Source of the DNA: an uncultured Opitutaceae bacterium
Lineage (GTDB): Bacteria; Verrucomicrobiota; Verrucomicrobiia; Opitutales; Opitutaceae
Direction of reading: 5' to 3'
NCBI GenBank assembly: GCA_937128785.1
Contig: CAKZMS010000368.1
Location: forward strand, 1 to 12,738
Length of the DNA: 12,738 bases
The translations under genes and the position numbers were made by a program. Below, piece by piece: positions 1-7,180 of this stretch; the stretch's first letter is position 1; the number at the start of each line of letters is the position of its first letter. The notes under the pieces were generated by a model, which worked only from the letters and a program-made list of their open reading frames with translations, ran no database searches and had not been told where the DNA came from.

Positions 1-28
1 AGCCCTACCTTCCCCTCGACCGAAGTCC

Positions 29-91
29 GGGAACGCCGAGCTCCAGCTCGGCATCCGGCAGGGTGGGGCCGAGCTGGAGCTCGGCGTTCCC
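29..91. repeat. Nested palindromic intergenic repeat (REP-like), 24-bp perfect inverted repeat
   Basis: Bases 29-52 are the exact reverse complement of bases 68-91 (24 of 24), separated by a 15-base spacer. Each arm is also self-complementary: GCCGAGCT-CC-AGCTCGGC in the left arm, and the mirror image in the right arm. The element can therefore fold as one long hairpin or as two short ones. A 9-base word, ACCGAAGTC, flanks it at 19-27 and recurs at 112-120. The position after a gene end, the GC richness and the nested symmetry resemble dispersed REP/BIME-type elements. That it is dispersed in this genome is inference from style, not seen here. Confidence 0.75.
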
Positions 92-100
92 AGGCGCCTT

Positions 101-125
101 GAGCCGACTTCACCGAAGTCGGCTC
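101..125 (-). terminator. Hairpin downstream of the TonB receptor gene, possible terminator
   Basis: GAGCCGACTTC (101-111) and GAAGTCGGCTC (115-125) form a perfect 11-bp stem with a 3-base loop. It begins 16 bases beyond the stop codon of the minus-strand TonB receptor gene, where a transcript end is expected. No T-run follows on the minus strand (the next bases are AAGGCGCC), so it is not a classical intrinsic terminator. It may instead stabilise the 3' end or belong to the adjacent palindromic repeat element. Confidence 0.35.
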
Positions 126-141
126 CAGGTGGATTCGTATC

Positions 142-2355
142 TTAGAAGCTCATCCGCAGGCTCACGGTGACGTTGCGGCCGGGGAGGGGGGCGACGTCCT
201 TCAGGAACGAGGTGTGCAGCCGGGCCTCACTGTCGGTCAGGTTGGTGCCGCGCAGGAGCAGATCCCACGTAGTGTCACCCGCTATGAACCGATACGCCGC
301 ATAAGCCGACCAAAGCTCGTAGGCATCAGTCGGGAGTTCTTCCGGTGCGAGGTTATCCTGCCCATCGGCGAAGATGATCTCGGTGCCGAGGCGCAACGCT
401 TGGTATTCCCAGACGGCTCCGGCGCGGTAGCGCACCGGTGGAATACGCGGTAGGTCGGTGCCGTCGGTGCGGTTTTCCGCCTCCACAAAATCGACCCCGA
501 ACGGCAGGTCCAGATGTCCGTGGTCGGTTTCCAGCACATGCAGCATGCCGCTGGCCTCCATGCCGTAGAATCGAGCGTCGCGCTGGGTGAACTGGTAGAC
601 CGGCAACTCATCTTCTTCTTCCCCGGTGGGGTTCTCGTAGATGTAGCCGTTGAAGTCATTGTAGAACCCGGTGACGACTCCCGAGAAAAAGTCACCACTC
701 TTGCGCAGGCTGATGTCGATGCCCAACGAACGTTCGTTGTCGAGCGTGGCGTCGCCAATCTCGTAGGCTCCCGTGCCAATGTGGGGGCCGTCCGCATAGA
801 GCTCCTGAGTGATGGGCAGGCGTTCGGTCAGTGAGGCCGAGGTCGCGATGCTCCACTCTTCCGAAATAGTATGCACCACGCCGAATGAGGTGGCCCAGCC
901 CGTGCCGCTGTTTTCACGTTGGGTGCCATCGGTGACGTCGATCGACTGGGAATCGACCCGCGCGCTCACCTGGTAGATGTTAGGACCGGTTTCCCGTTCC
1001 TCGAATATCATCAGCGACAGGGTGTCGGTCTCGGAAGGAGGCAGGAAGGCCTCGGCGCCAACGGCGTCGAAATCAGAGTGGCTCCACTCGAAGCCAATGG
1101 CTCCCTGCCACTCACCCCAGGGTTGATGGAGAGCATCCACCCTCAGATCGAAGCCTTCGTTGGTGAACACCGTCCCGACCTCATCGCCTTCGAATTCGGT
1201 GTGTTCATATTCAGCCCAGGCGAGTTGCCATTGCAGGGCCTGGAATCCTTCGAGATCCCGGAATTCACCAGCGAGCTCGAAGCGACGCTGCTCAAGGTCG
1301 ATGGAGACGAACTCCTCGCCCTCTTCGTCGTGGCCGTGTTCCTCATCCTCGTGCTCCTCATCGTGTTCATCCTCGTCGTGGTCTTCATCTTCATGCCCAT
1401 CTTCATGGCCGTGCTCGTGGCTGTGCGCGCCGGCCGGGATGCCGTAGTTTGAATCAAACACGCTGAAGGAGGCACCGATGTAGCCGGTCTCGGTGATCCA
1501 GCTCAGGCCGAAGGCGCCGCCCTGGGTTTCAACGAAGGTATTGGGCACCGTGCCGAAGGCTTCTTCCTCCTCCTCGTGCTCATGTTCGTCATCATCATGT
1601 TCCTCGTCGTGATCGTCCTCGTCATGATGTTCGTCGTCGTGCTCGTCTTCGTCGTGATGTTCCTCTTCCTCCTCGAGCTCTTCGAGTCGGCGCAGGTAGC
1701 TGCTTTCGGCGAATCCAGGAATGTCGATGTCATCGGTTTCGCGGTAAAACGAATCGAGGTGCCAGGCGAGTTGCCCGACCGCTCCCTCGAGGACGAGTCC
1801 CCCCGAGATTTCATCATCTACCGAGCCCATGCGACCTTCGACGCGACCGTGAACCCCCGCTTCCGGCAGGCTGGTGTGGATGCGATGGGTGACCACGTTG
1901 ACCGCGCCACCGATGGCGGTGCCGCCATGGATGAGGGCCGCCGGGCCGCGCGTGATTTCGACGCGTTCAATCAACAATGGATCCAAGGAAACGGCATGGT
2001 CCGGACTGATCGTGGAGGCATCGATCATATCGGAGCCGTTCTGCAGCACGGCGACCCGGGGGCCGGCCATGCCTCGGATCACCGGACGTCCGGCACCGGG
2101 ACCAAAATAGGTGGTGCTCACGCCAGGCTCTAAGGACACCAGGTCGCCGAGGTTCAAACCTTGGCGCAGATCGAGCGCTTCGCCGCCGAGCACGGTGGTC
2201 GGTTGGGCGATCTCGCTTTGACTGCGGGCGTAAGGATGGGTGGTCACCTCGAATTCATCGAGGTGCACGTGATCATGTTCAGGGATCGGGGGGGTGGTTT
2301 GGGCGGTGGCCGTGGCCACCAGCCCCAAGGAAAGGAGGATGCAAAGTGGTTTCAT
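142..2355 (-). CDS. TonB-dependent outer-membrane receptor, ZnuD-like, with His/acidic-rich segments
   Basis: Likely outer-membrane beta-barrel receptor that imports a metal, probably zinc or a similar divalent ion, into the periplasm using TonB energy. The chosen ATG (2355) gives 737 residues starting MKPLCILLSL with a clear signal peptide; a TTG 30 bases upstream would only add ten residues. Counting from that upstream TTG: a TonB-box-like segment (DEFEVTT, about 43-49), a plug domain (about 55-170, with RPVIRGMAGPRV, RVEITRGPAALIHG and GGAVNVVT), then the barrel. The barrel ends in the typical C-terminal aromatic strand, VTVSLRMSF. The segments LPITQELYADGPHIGTGAYE and LPVYQFTQRDARFYGMEASG fit the zinc receptor ZnuD group. 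Two His/Asp/Glu tracts (about 234-276 and 321-358) lie in the first half of the barrel, comparable to the His-rich loops of ZnuD. Last gene of the cluster. Family assignment is firm; the metal is inferred. Confidence 0.9.
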   Translation of the reverse strand: MKPLCILLSLGLVATATAQTTPPIPEHDHVHLDEFEVTTHPYARSQSEIAQPTTVLGGEALDLRQGLNLGDLVSLEPGVSTTYFGPGAGRPVIRGMAGPRVAVLQNGSDMIDASTISPDHAVSLDPLLIERVEITRGPAALIHGGTAIGGAVNVVTHRIHTSLPEAGVHGRVEGRMGSVDDEISGGLVLEGAVGQLAWHLDSFYRETDDIDIPGFAESSYLRRLEELEEEEEHHDEDEHDDEHHDEDDHDEEHDDDEHEHEEEEEAFGTVPNTFVETQGGAFGLSWITETGYIGASFSVFDSNYGIPAGAHSHEHGHEDGHEDEDHDEDEHDEEHEDEEHGHDEEGEEFVSIDLEQRRFELAGEFRDLEGFQALQWQLAWAEYEHTEFEGDEVGTVFTNEGFDLRVDALHQPWGEWQGAIGFEWSHSDFDAVGAEAFLPPSETDTLSLMIFEERETGPNIYQVSARVDSQSIDVTDGTQRENSGTGWATSFGVVHTISEEWSIATSASLTERLPITQELYADGPHIGTGAYEIGDATLDNERSLGIDISLRKSGDFFSGVVTGFYNDFNGYIYENPTGEEEDELPVYQFTQRDARFYGMEASGMLHVLETDHGHLDLPFGVDFVEAENRTDGTDLPRIPPVRYRAGAVWEYQALRLGTEIIFADGQDNLAPEELPTDAYELWSAYAAYRFIAGDTTWDLLLRGTNLTDSEARLHTSFLKDVAPLPGRNVTVSLRMSF
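1312..1425 (-). repeat. Low-complexity His/Asp/Glu-coding tract, second loop of the TonB receptor
   Basis: Inside the receptor gene, this stretch encodes about 38 residues made almost only of His, Glu, Asp and Gly (HSHEHGHEDGHEDEDHDEDE and onward). In DNA it appears as reiterated GA(C/T), GA(A/G) and CA(C/T) codons. It is probably an extracellular loop that captures metal ions. Confidence 0.8.
1558..1686 (-). repeat. Low-complexity His/Asp/Glu-coding tract, first loop of the TonB receptor
   Basis: This stretch encodes about 43 residues, essentially only Glu, Asp and His, beginning EELEEEEEHHDEDEHDDEHH. It differs from the second tract in being more acidic and lacking Gly, so the two tracts are not a simple recent duplication. 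It probably forms a metal-collecting surface loop. Such tracts commonly change length by replication slippage. Confidence 0.8.
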
Positions 2356-2403
2356 GTCTGGCAATAGGATGAGGCGCGGACGCAACAGGTCCGGGCAGCT
2401 GAT

Positions 2404-2475
2404 TCAGAAACGAGCGCGCGGGTATCACCGGACCCGGTCAGGGTCGGTGGACGGCTCGGCAGGTTAGGTTTCTGA
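2404..2475. repeat. Imperfect hairpin enclosed by a 7-bp inverted repeat, between small His-rich gene and TonB receptor
   Basis: TCAGAAA (2404-2410) is repeated inverted as TTTCTGA (2469-2475). It encloses an imperfect hairpin ACCG-GACCC/GGGTCGGT (2427-2448, one bulged base). The element fills most of the gap between the small gene stop (2476) and the receptor start (2355). It could be a weak attenuator or RNA structure in the receptor leader. I do not recognise a cobalamin-riboswitch core here. Confidence 0.3.
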
Positions 2476-2793
2476 TTATCCTATCGGCGGAGCTCTTCCC
2501 GGCGGTCGCAACCGCGAGGCAGGTTCCGGACGAAATAGCGTGGCGAGCTGATGCTCAGTTTCGATTCGCGTCGCGGGAGTGTGAACACTCGCTTCGGGCG
2601 CATCGGACAAGACGCCTTCGTTGAAGACTTCGACCACACAGTGGTGTTCGTCCTCATGAGCATCATGATGCAGATCAGCGTGAGCGGACGGTGCATATTG
2701 CAGCGAGCCGATCCAGATCACCGCGGTCACCAGCGTCATGGCCAGTCCCTTCGATAGGGACATTTGACGTGAGCGATGGAACCAGCGAATCAT
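2476..2793 (-). CDS. Small secreted His-rich protein of the metal cluster
   Basis: Encodes 105 residues from ATG 2793; an internal ATG at 2763 (MSLSKGLAMT) is an alternative start. Residues about 11-39 form a signal peptide ending APSAHA, followed by the mature start DLHHDAHEDEHHC. The mature part therefore opens with a His/Asp cluster and a single Cys, then EVFNEGVLSDAPEASVHTP, and ends with the Pro/Arg tail LRPPGRAPPIG. Small exported proteins with an early His/Cys patch and a C-terminal RxPP-type tail are often found next to CzcCBA/CusCBA genes (for example DUF2946- or CzcI-like proteins); assignment to such a family is from memory and tentative. It lies 189 bases after the RND pump gene and before the TonB receptor, on the same strand. 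It may bind metal in the periplasm; function unknown. Confidence 0.65.
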   Translation of the reverse strand: MIRWFHRSRQMSLSKGLAMTLVTAVIWIGSLQYAPSAHADLHHDAHEDEHHCVVEVFNEGVLSDAPEASVHTPATRIETEHQLATLFRPEPASRLRPPGRAPPIG

Positions 2794-2904
2794 TAGGAAG
2801 AGAAACGAACTGGAATTCGTCGAAGGTCAACTGCCACCTGCCAATGCCGAATTTGAACGATGCTGGAGTGCTGGTAGCATGGCTAAAATTACCTAAAGTA
2901 GGCG

Positions 2905-2928
2905 ATGATCGTGGCTGAGCCGATCATA
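2905..2928 (-). promoter_or_regulatory. Candidate -10 box overlapped by a dyad, upstream of the small His-rich gene
   Basis: On the minus strand, TATGAT (2928-2923) resembles a -10 box. It overlaps a perfect 7-bp inverted repeat, ATGATCG (2905-2911) and CGATCAT (2921-2927). This sits in the 189-base gap after the RND pump gene and could drive the small gene and the TonB receptor separately. No good -35 box is visible at 16-18 bases, so support is weak. Confidence 0.15.
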
Positions 2929-2982
2929 CGAATTCCTTACACGATTTCACGACTTTCGCTCGTGGGCGTTTGAGCTCCTCGG

Positions 2983-5900
2983 TCAGGCTGTCCCGTGATC
3001 TTCTCGGACCCCTTTGTAGAGTGCAGGGAGCACGAGCAGCGTTAGCAGGGTCGAACTGATGAGCCCACCAGTGACCACCGTGGCTAATGGTTTTTGAACT
3101 TCGCTGCCGGTGCCATTGGCGAGGAGCAAAGGCAGCAATCCCAAGCCGGTCGTGATGGCGGTCATGAGCACCGGACGCAGTCGCCGGCACGCCGCTTCAA
3201 TTGAGGCCTTTCCGACTTCGACTCCCTCCTTTACGAGCTGGTTGGTATAGGTGATCAGGACCAGCCCGTTCCCGAGGGCGATGCCAAACAAAGCGATGAA
3301 TCCCACGGTGGCAGGAACAGACAGATTCTCGCCACTGAGCCAAAGAGCCACCACGCCCCCGACCATCGCGAGCGGGATATTCAACAAGATCAACAGACTG
3401 TTCCGGAAGGAATCCAGCGCGGCGTAGATCATGAGCAGGATCAGGAGCAACGTGATGGGAATGACGATCGCGAATCGCTTGTTCGCTTCCTGCTGCAATT
3501 TGTAGGAACCACCCCAGAAGGTCAGATAGCCGGCGGGCAACTCAACCTGGTCTTTGATGACGGTTTCCGCTTCAGCCACGAATCCACCGATGTCGCGTCC
3601 GGTTACGTTACACTGGATCGCCACAAATCGCTGGCTGCGTTCCCGGGTGATTTGCCGGGGCCCAACGATTTCCTCCACCGTGGCGACTTCGTCCAATGAA
3701 ACCAAAGCGCCCGCGGGTGCGCGGATCAGGGTTTCACGGATCGACGCGGCGGTGTTGCGGTAAGCTTCCGGATAACGCACGAGGATTTCGTAGCGTCGGA
3801 TACCTTCAAAAACCTCTCCGGCCGTCACTCCCCCGATACCAGCTTGAACGACCCGTTGGATGTCACCGACATTGAGATTGTAGCGAGCCGCCGCTGCCCG
3901 ATCGATTCGGATGAGCAATTGGGGAGAACCGGTCACTTGGTCCACCTGCACATCGCGAGCTCCCTCGACCTCGCCGAGCACCGCCGCGATTTCATTGGCC
4001 TTCACCAGCAAAAGATCGAGGTCCTCGCCGAACAGTTTCACGGCCAGCTCGGCCTGCACGCCTTCCAACAGCTCATCCACGGACATCTCGATGGGCTGCG
4101 TATAATTAACGATGACTCCCGGGGGTGTGCCAATAGCTTCCCGGATTTCCTCAACCATGGCTTCTTGGTCGAAAGGCTCCCGCCAGTCTCCGGGAGGCGT
4201 CATGATCAGGTAAAGCTCCGCCGCGTTGATCGGATCGGCGTGTGCTCCCACTTCACCGCGGCCAATCCGAGTGACGACTTTTGTGACCTCGGGCACCGCG
4301 AGAATACGGCGCTCGATCGCTTGGGTCATCTGCTTGGATGTGCCGATCGAAATCGATGGCGCCATTTTCAGTTTCACCACGACGGTGCCTTCATTGAGTT
4401 CGGGCGTGAATTCGGTTCCGAGGCGCGGGAAGACCCAGCCACCGATGCCCAAGAGCACGGCCGACCCAACCACCGCGATCCACCGCTGGCGAACCATGAT
4501 CGATACCAATGGGCGATACGGTGCCTGTAACCAACGCACCAGTCGGCTTCCCTCATTGGAACGACTTTTGGCCGCGCTGGGTCGTTTCATCAGGAAATAA
4601 GCCAGCGCCGGGCAAACCATGAGTGCGTAGATCAAAGCTCCGCCCATCGCCAAGGCGATGGCATGCGCCAGCGGGCGGAACGTTTTTCCTTCCACTCCCG
4701 TAAGCGTAAACAAAGGAAGGAACACCAGAATGACGATAGCGACGGCGAAGCCGACGGGACGAGCCACTTCACCACAGGCCCGCGTGACCACTGCCAGTTT
4801 GGATTCGCTCTGATCCGAGCCGCGCAAGTGTCGGTCCACGTTCTCGACCACTACAATGGCGCCATCCACGAGCATCCCGATGGCAATCGCGAGCCCGCCC
4901 AGCGACATGAGATTGGCGGAGATACCAAAGTATTTCATGCCGAGAGTTGCCATGAGAACGGAGAAAGGAAGTGCCGCAGCAACCACTACCGTGGGACGGA
5001 GACCTCCCATGAAAATGACCAGAATCAAGGCTACCAGACCGATGCCTTGAGCGAGCGCCGAGGTGACGGTGCCAACCGCCGCGGCGACGAGTGTTTTCTG
5101 TTCGTAGTAGGGAACGATTTGCACGCCTTCGGGGAGGCTTTCGTTGATGGTGATGATCTTGTCTTCAACTGCTTGGATCACCGTGGAAGCGTTGGTGCCA
5201 AACAGTTTGATCACCTGCCCGGAGACCACTTCGGAGACCCCATTCTTGGTCTGTAGTCCGCGTCGAATGGCTTCGCCTTCCCGGACTTCTGCGACATCGC
5301 CCACGGTGATCGGCACGCCGTCTTCCGCACCCATCAATATCGAGCGGATGTCTTCCACTGATGTCGCGAGGCCCACTGATCGAACCACATACTCCTCATT
5401 GTTTCGCTCGATGAATTGGGCACCAACATTGAGGTTGTTGTCCTCAATACGCTCGATCACGTCGCTGACCGTGAAGCCATAACGTTCGAGCGCGAGGGGG
5501 TCGACCACGGTGTGAAACTGTTTCTCGTAGCCGCCAATTCCGAGCACCTCGGTTACGCCCGGCACGTTCTGGAGGTTGAATTTGATAATCCAGTCCTGGA
5601 TCGAACGAAGCTCAGTAAGTGAATGCTGGCCGGTGGTGTCTTCAAGATAGTAAAAAAGGATCAATCCCATACCCGTGGAAATCGGTCCCATCTCCGGTTC
5701 ACCAAATCCACCGGGGATAGCCTCGCGTGCTTCACTCAACCTTTCGCCGACAAGTTGGCGGCAGAAATATATATCCATGCCGTCTTCAAAATAGACGTTC
5801 ACGACCGAGAGCCCGAAATTCGATACCGAACGGATGTTCTCGACGCCGGGTAGACCGTTCATGGCGGTCTCGACTGGGTAGGTGACGTATTTTTCAATCT

Positions 5901-6075
5901 CCTCGGGAGCGAGTCCCTCGGTGACCGTGAAAACCTGCACGAGATTGGGCGATACGTCGGGGAACGCGTCGACCGGGAGTTGGCGGTAGGACCAGAAGCC
6001 CGCTGCCATAAGCAGCACAGCCAAGGTGACCACCATGAGGCGCGAATGGAGCGCAAATTCGACGAAGCGTTTCAT
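2983..6075 (-). CDS. czcA: Heavy-metal efflux RND pump (CzcA/CusA family)
   Basis: Inner-membrane proton/metal antiporter of the HME-RND family that drives metal export through the adaptor and outer-membrane factor encoded just upstream. Its 1030 residues match family length. It starts MKRFVEFALHSRLMVV and shows family signatures PVDAFPDVSP (34-43), YPVETAMNGLPG (66-77) and GPISTGMGL (130-138). The TM4 proton-relay motif is AIGMLVDGAIVVVEN (398-412): D404 and E411 are present, but the first Asp of the CzcA-type DFG is Ala. The three CusA metal-binding methionines appear replaced: PSISI near 573-577, NAAEL near 617-621, and VDELLEG near 666-672. This argues against a Cu(I)/Ag(I) pump and for divalent ions such as Zn, Co, Cd or Ni. 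The gene follows the adaptor by 18 bases. Family certain; substrate inferred. Confidence 0.95.
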   Translation of the reverse strand: MKRFVEFALHSRLMVVTLAVLLMAAGFWSYRQLPVDAFPDVSPNLVQVFTVTEGLAPEEIEKYVTYPVETAMNGLPGVENIRSVSNFGLSVVNVYFEDGMDIYFCRQLVGERLSEAREAIPGGFGEPEMGPISTGMGLILFYYLEDTTGQHSLTELRSIQDWIIKFNLQNVPGVTEVLGIGGYEKQFHTVVDPLALERYGFTVSDVIERIEDNNLNVGAQFIERNNEEYVVRSVGLATSVEDIRSILMGAEDGVPITVGDVAEVREGEAIRRGLQTKNGVSEVVSGQVIKLFGTNASTVIQAVEDKIITINESLPEGVQIVPYYEQKTLVAAAVGTVTSALAQGIGLVALILVIFMGGLRPTVVVAAALPFSVLMATLGMKYFGISANLMSLGGLAIAIGMLVDGAIVVVENVDRHLRGSDQSESKLAVVTRACGEVARPVGFAVAIVILVFLPLFTLTGVEGKTFRPLAHAIALAMGGALIYALMVCPALAYFLMKRPSAAKSRSNEGSRLVRWLQAPYRPLVSIMVRQRWIAVVGSAVLLGIGGWVFPRLGTEFTPELNEGTVVVKLKMAPSISIGTSKQMTQAIERRILAVPEVTKVVTRIGRGEVGAHADPINAAELYLIMTPPGDWREPFDQEAMVEEIREAIGTPPGVIVNYTQPIEMSVDELLEGVQAELAVKLFGEDLDLLLVKANEIAAVLGEVEGARDVQVDQVTGSPQLLIRIDRAAAARYNLNVGDIQRVVQAGIGGVTAGEVFEGIRRYEILVRYPEAYRNTAASIRETLIRAPAGALVSLDEVATVEEIVGPRQITRERSQRFVAIQCNVTGRDIGGFVAEAETVIKDQVELPAGYLTFWGGSYKLQQEANKRFAIVIPITLLLILLMIYAALDSFRNSLLILLNIPLAMVGGVVALWLSGENLSVPATVGFIALFGIALGNGLVLITYTNQLVKEGVEVGKASIEAACRRLRPVLMTAITTGLGLLPLLLANGTGSEVQKPLATVVTGGLISSTLLTLLVLPALYKGVREDHGTA

Positions 6076-6093
6076 AGTGTTTTAGCTTTCGAA

Positions 6094-7164
6094 TCAGTGT
6101 GCGTGACCATCGCCAAAGTCTTCTTTCTGCAACTCTGCCTTCAGGAAGAACCCACCCACGGAGACGTAGCGCTCTCCATGACTAAGTCCGTCCGTGATGT
6201 GGACCTGAGTCAGGTCTTGTTCGCCCAATTGGACGATGCGGGGCTCAAACCCCTCACCGTGATCGTCTTCCACAAACACGACTGACGCATTGTCGATCGG
6301 GTGGACCGCCGACAAAGGGACCACGATGGAGTGGGTGTCCCGACCGAGGCTGACGTTACCCACGATGAAGAGTCCCGGACGCAGCAGGCCGTCGGAATTG
6401 TCCAGCTCGGCTCGCACCAATCCCGTTCGTGTTTGTTCGTCGATGACCGGACCGATGTAAGAGATCTTTCCTGCATGAGCGGGAAATTCCTCTCCGGCGG
6501 TGATGTAGACATCGAGGCCCACTTTGAGCCGAGGGAGTTGGCGCTGCGGAACGCGAAGGTCGGCCCAGACGGTCGAAGTGTCTGCGATGATGTAAGTATA
6601 GTCTCCCGCATCGACGCTTTCACCTTGAGCGAGATGGAACTCAACGATGGTGCCGGCAATCGGGGCAGTGAGTTCGTAGGGTCGCAGCGTATCGTTGGTC
6701 TCCATGAGAGCGAGGACCTCACCGGCTTTTACCTCGTCGCCCAATCGCCGGGCGATGGTCTTGGCCACTCCGGCGAAACGGGGACTCACATGGGCCGCCT
6801 TATTTGAGTTCATCTGGATTTCTCCCAACAGGCGGAGCTCCTGGGAGATCGTGCCAGGACCGGCGACTGCAAATTCGATTCCGAAGTCACCGACGATCTC
6901 GGTGCTCAATTGCAAGGGACCGTCCTCGTGATCGTCGTGCCCATCGTGATCCGCGTGATCGTCATGCCCGTCATCATTATCGTGGTCGTCGTGATCATCC
7001 TCGTGATCGTCGTGCCTGTCATCATCATCGTGATCATCATGGCTCGCGTGATCGTCATGATGCTCGTGGTCGTCAGGTTCAGCCCGAAGCACGGCGACGT
7101 AGGCGCAGAGAGTGAACGCCAGAATGACGCGGCGAAGGGTCTGGAAGGAAAAAGGGAATGTCAT
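6094..7164 (-). CDS. czcB: RND periplasmic adaptor (CzcB-like), His/Asp-rich N-terminus, no alpha-hairpin
   Basis: Membrane-fusion protein linking the inner-membrane pump to the outer-membrane factor. Its 356 residues comprise a signal peptide (1-28, ending AVLRAEP), a remarkable His/Asp tract (31-82, about 15 His in 52 residues), then a conserved adaptor core. The lipoyl half-motifs (about 124-157 and 163-198) are joined by only METNDTLRPYELTAPIAG. The long coiled-coil hairpin usually inserted there is absent. This is followed by beta-barrel segments (TSTVWADLRVPQRQLPRLKVG; RTGLVRAELDN; LLRPGLFIVGNV) and a His-containing tail, DGHAH. Some CzcB proteins with a similar ESNESLxxY linker also lack the hairpin, supporting CzcB over CusB; this comparison is from memory. 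ATG 7164 sits 16 bases after the outer-membrane-factor stop. The His tract probably buffers or senses metal in the periplasm. Confidence 0.92.
   Translation of the reverse strand: MTFPFSFQTLRRVILAFTLCAYVAVLRAEPDDHEHHDDHASHDDHDDDDRHDDHEDDHDDHDNDDGHDDHADHDGHDDHEDGPLQLSTEIVGDFGIEFAVAGPGTISQELRLLGEIQMNSNKAAHVSPRFAGVAKTIARRLGDEVKAGEVLALMETNDTLRPYELTAPIAGTIVEFHLAQGESVDAGDYTYIIADTSTVWADLRVPQRQLPRLKVGLDVYITAGEEFPAHAGKISYIGPVIDEQTRTGLVRAELDNSDGLLRPGLFIVGNVSLGRDTHSIVVPLSAVHPIDNASVVFVEDDHGEGFEPRIVQLGEQDLTQVHITDGLSHGERYVSVGGFFLKAELQKEDFGDGHAH
6919..7074 (-). repeat. Low-complexity His/Asp-coding tract of the adaptor
   Basis: About 52 codons restricted almost wholly to Asp and His, with a few Glu, Gly, Ala, Ser, Asn and Arg. 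The pattern is DDH/DH with irregular spacing. The mixed codon use (GAC/GAT, CAC/CAT) means the protein composition, not only recent slippage, is maintained. Antisense reading gives a false Val/Ile-rich hydrophobic frame. Confidence 0.85.
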
Positions 7165-7180
7165 GATAATTTAAAGTGGG

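Noticed and set aside
29..91. CRISPR-like repeat at the left edge
   Set aside because: There is one inverted pair with one spacer, not a series of direct repeats with regular spacers.
1576..2133. Plus-strand 185-codon frame starting with a hydrophobic stretch
   Set aside because: Antisense of the receptor's His/acidic tract and plug domain, which are clearly coding on the other strand.
2386..2475. Possible cobalamin riboswitch before the TonB receptor gene
   Set aside because: The gap is too short and lacks a recognisable B12-box; only a small imperfect hairpin and a 7-bp inverted repeat are present.
4663..5256. Plus-strand 197-codon frame, His/Asp/Glu rich
   Set aside because: Antisense of the RND pump's membrane segments; the reverse of Val/Ile-rich coding produces Asp/His/Asn codons, so the metal-binding look is an artefact.
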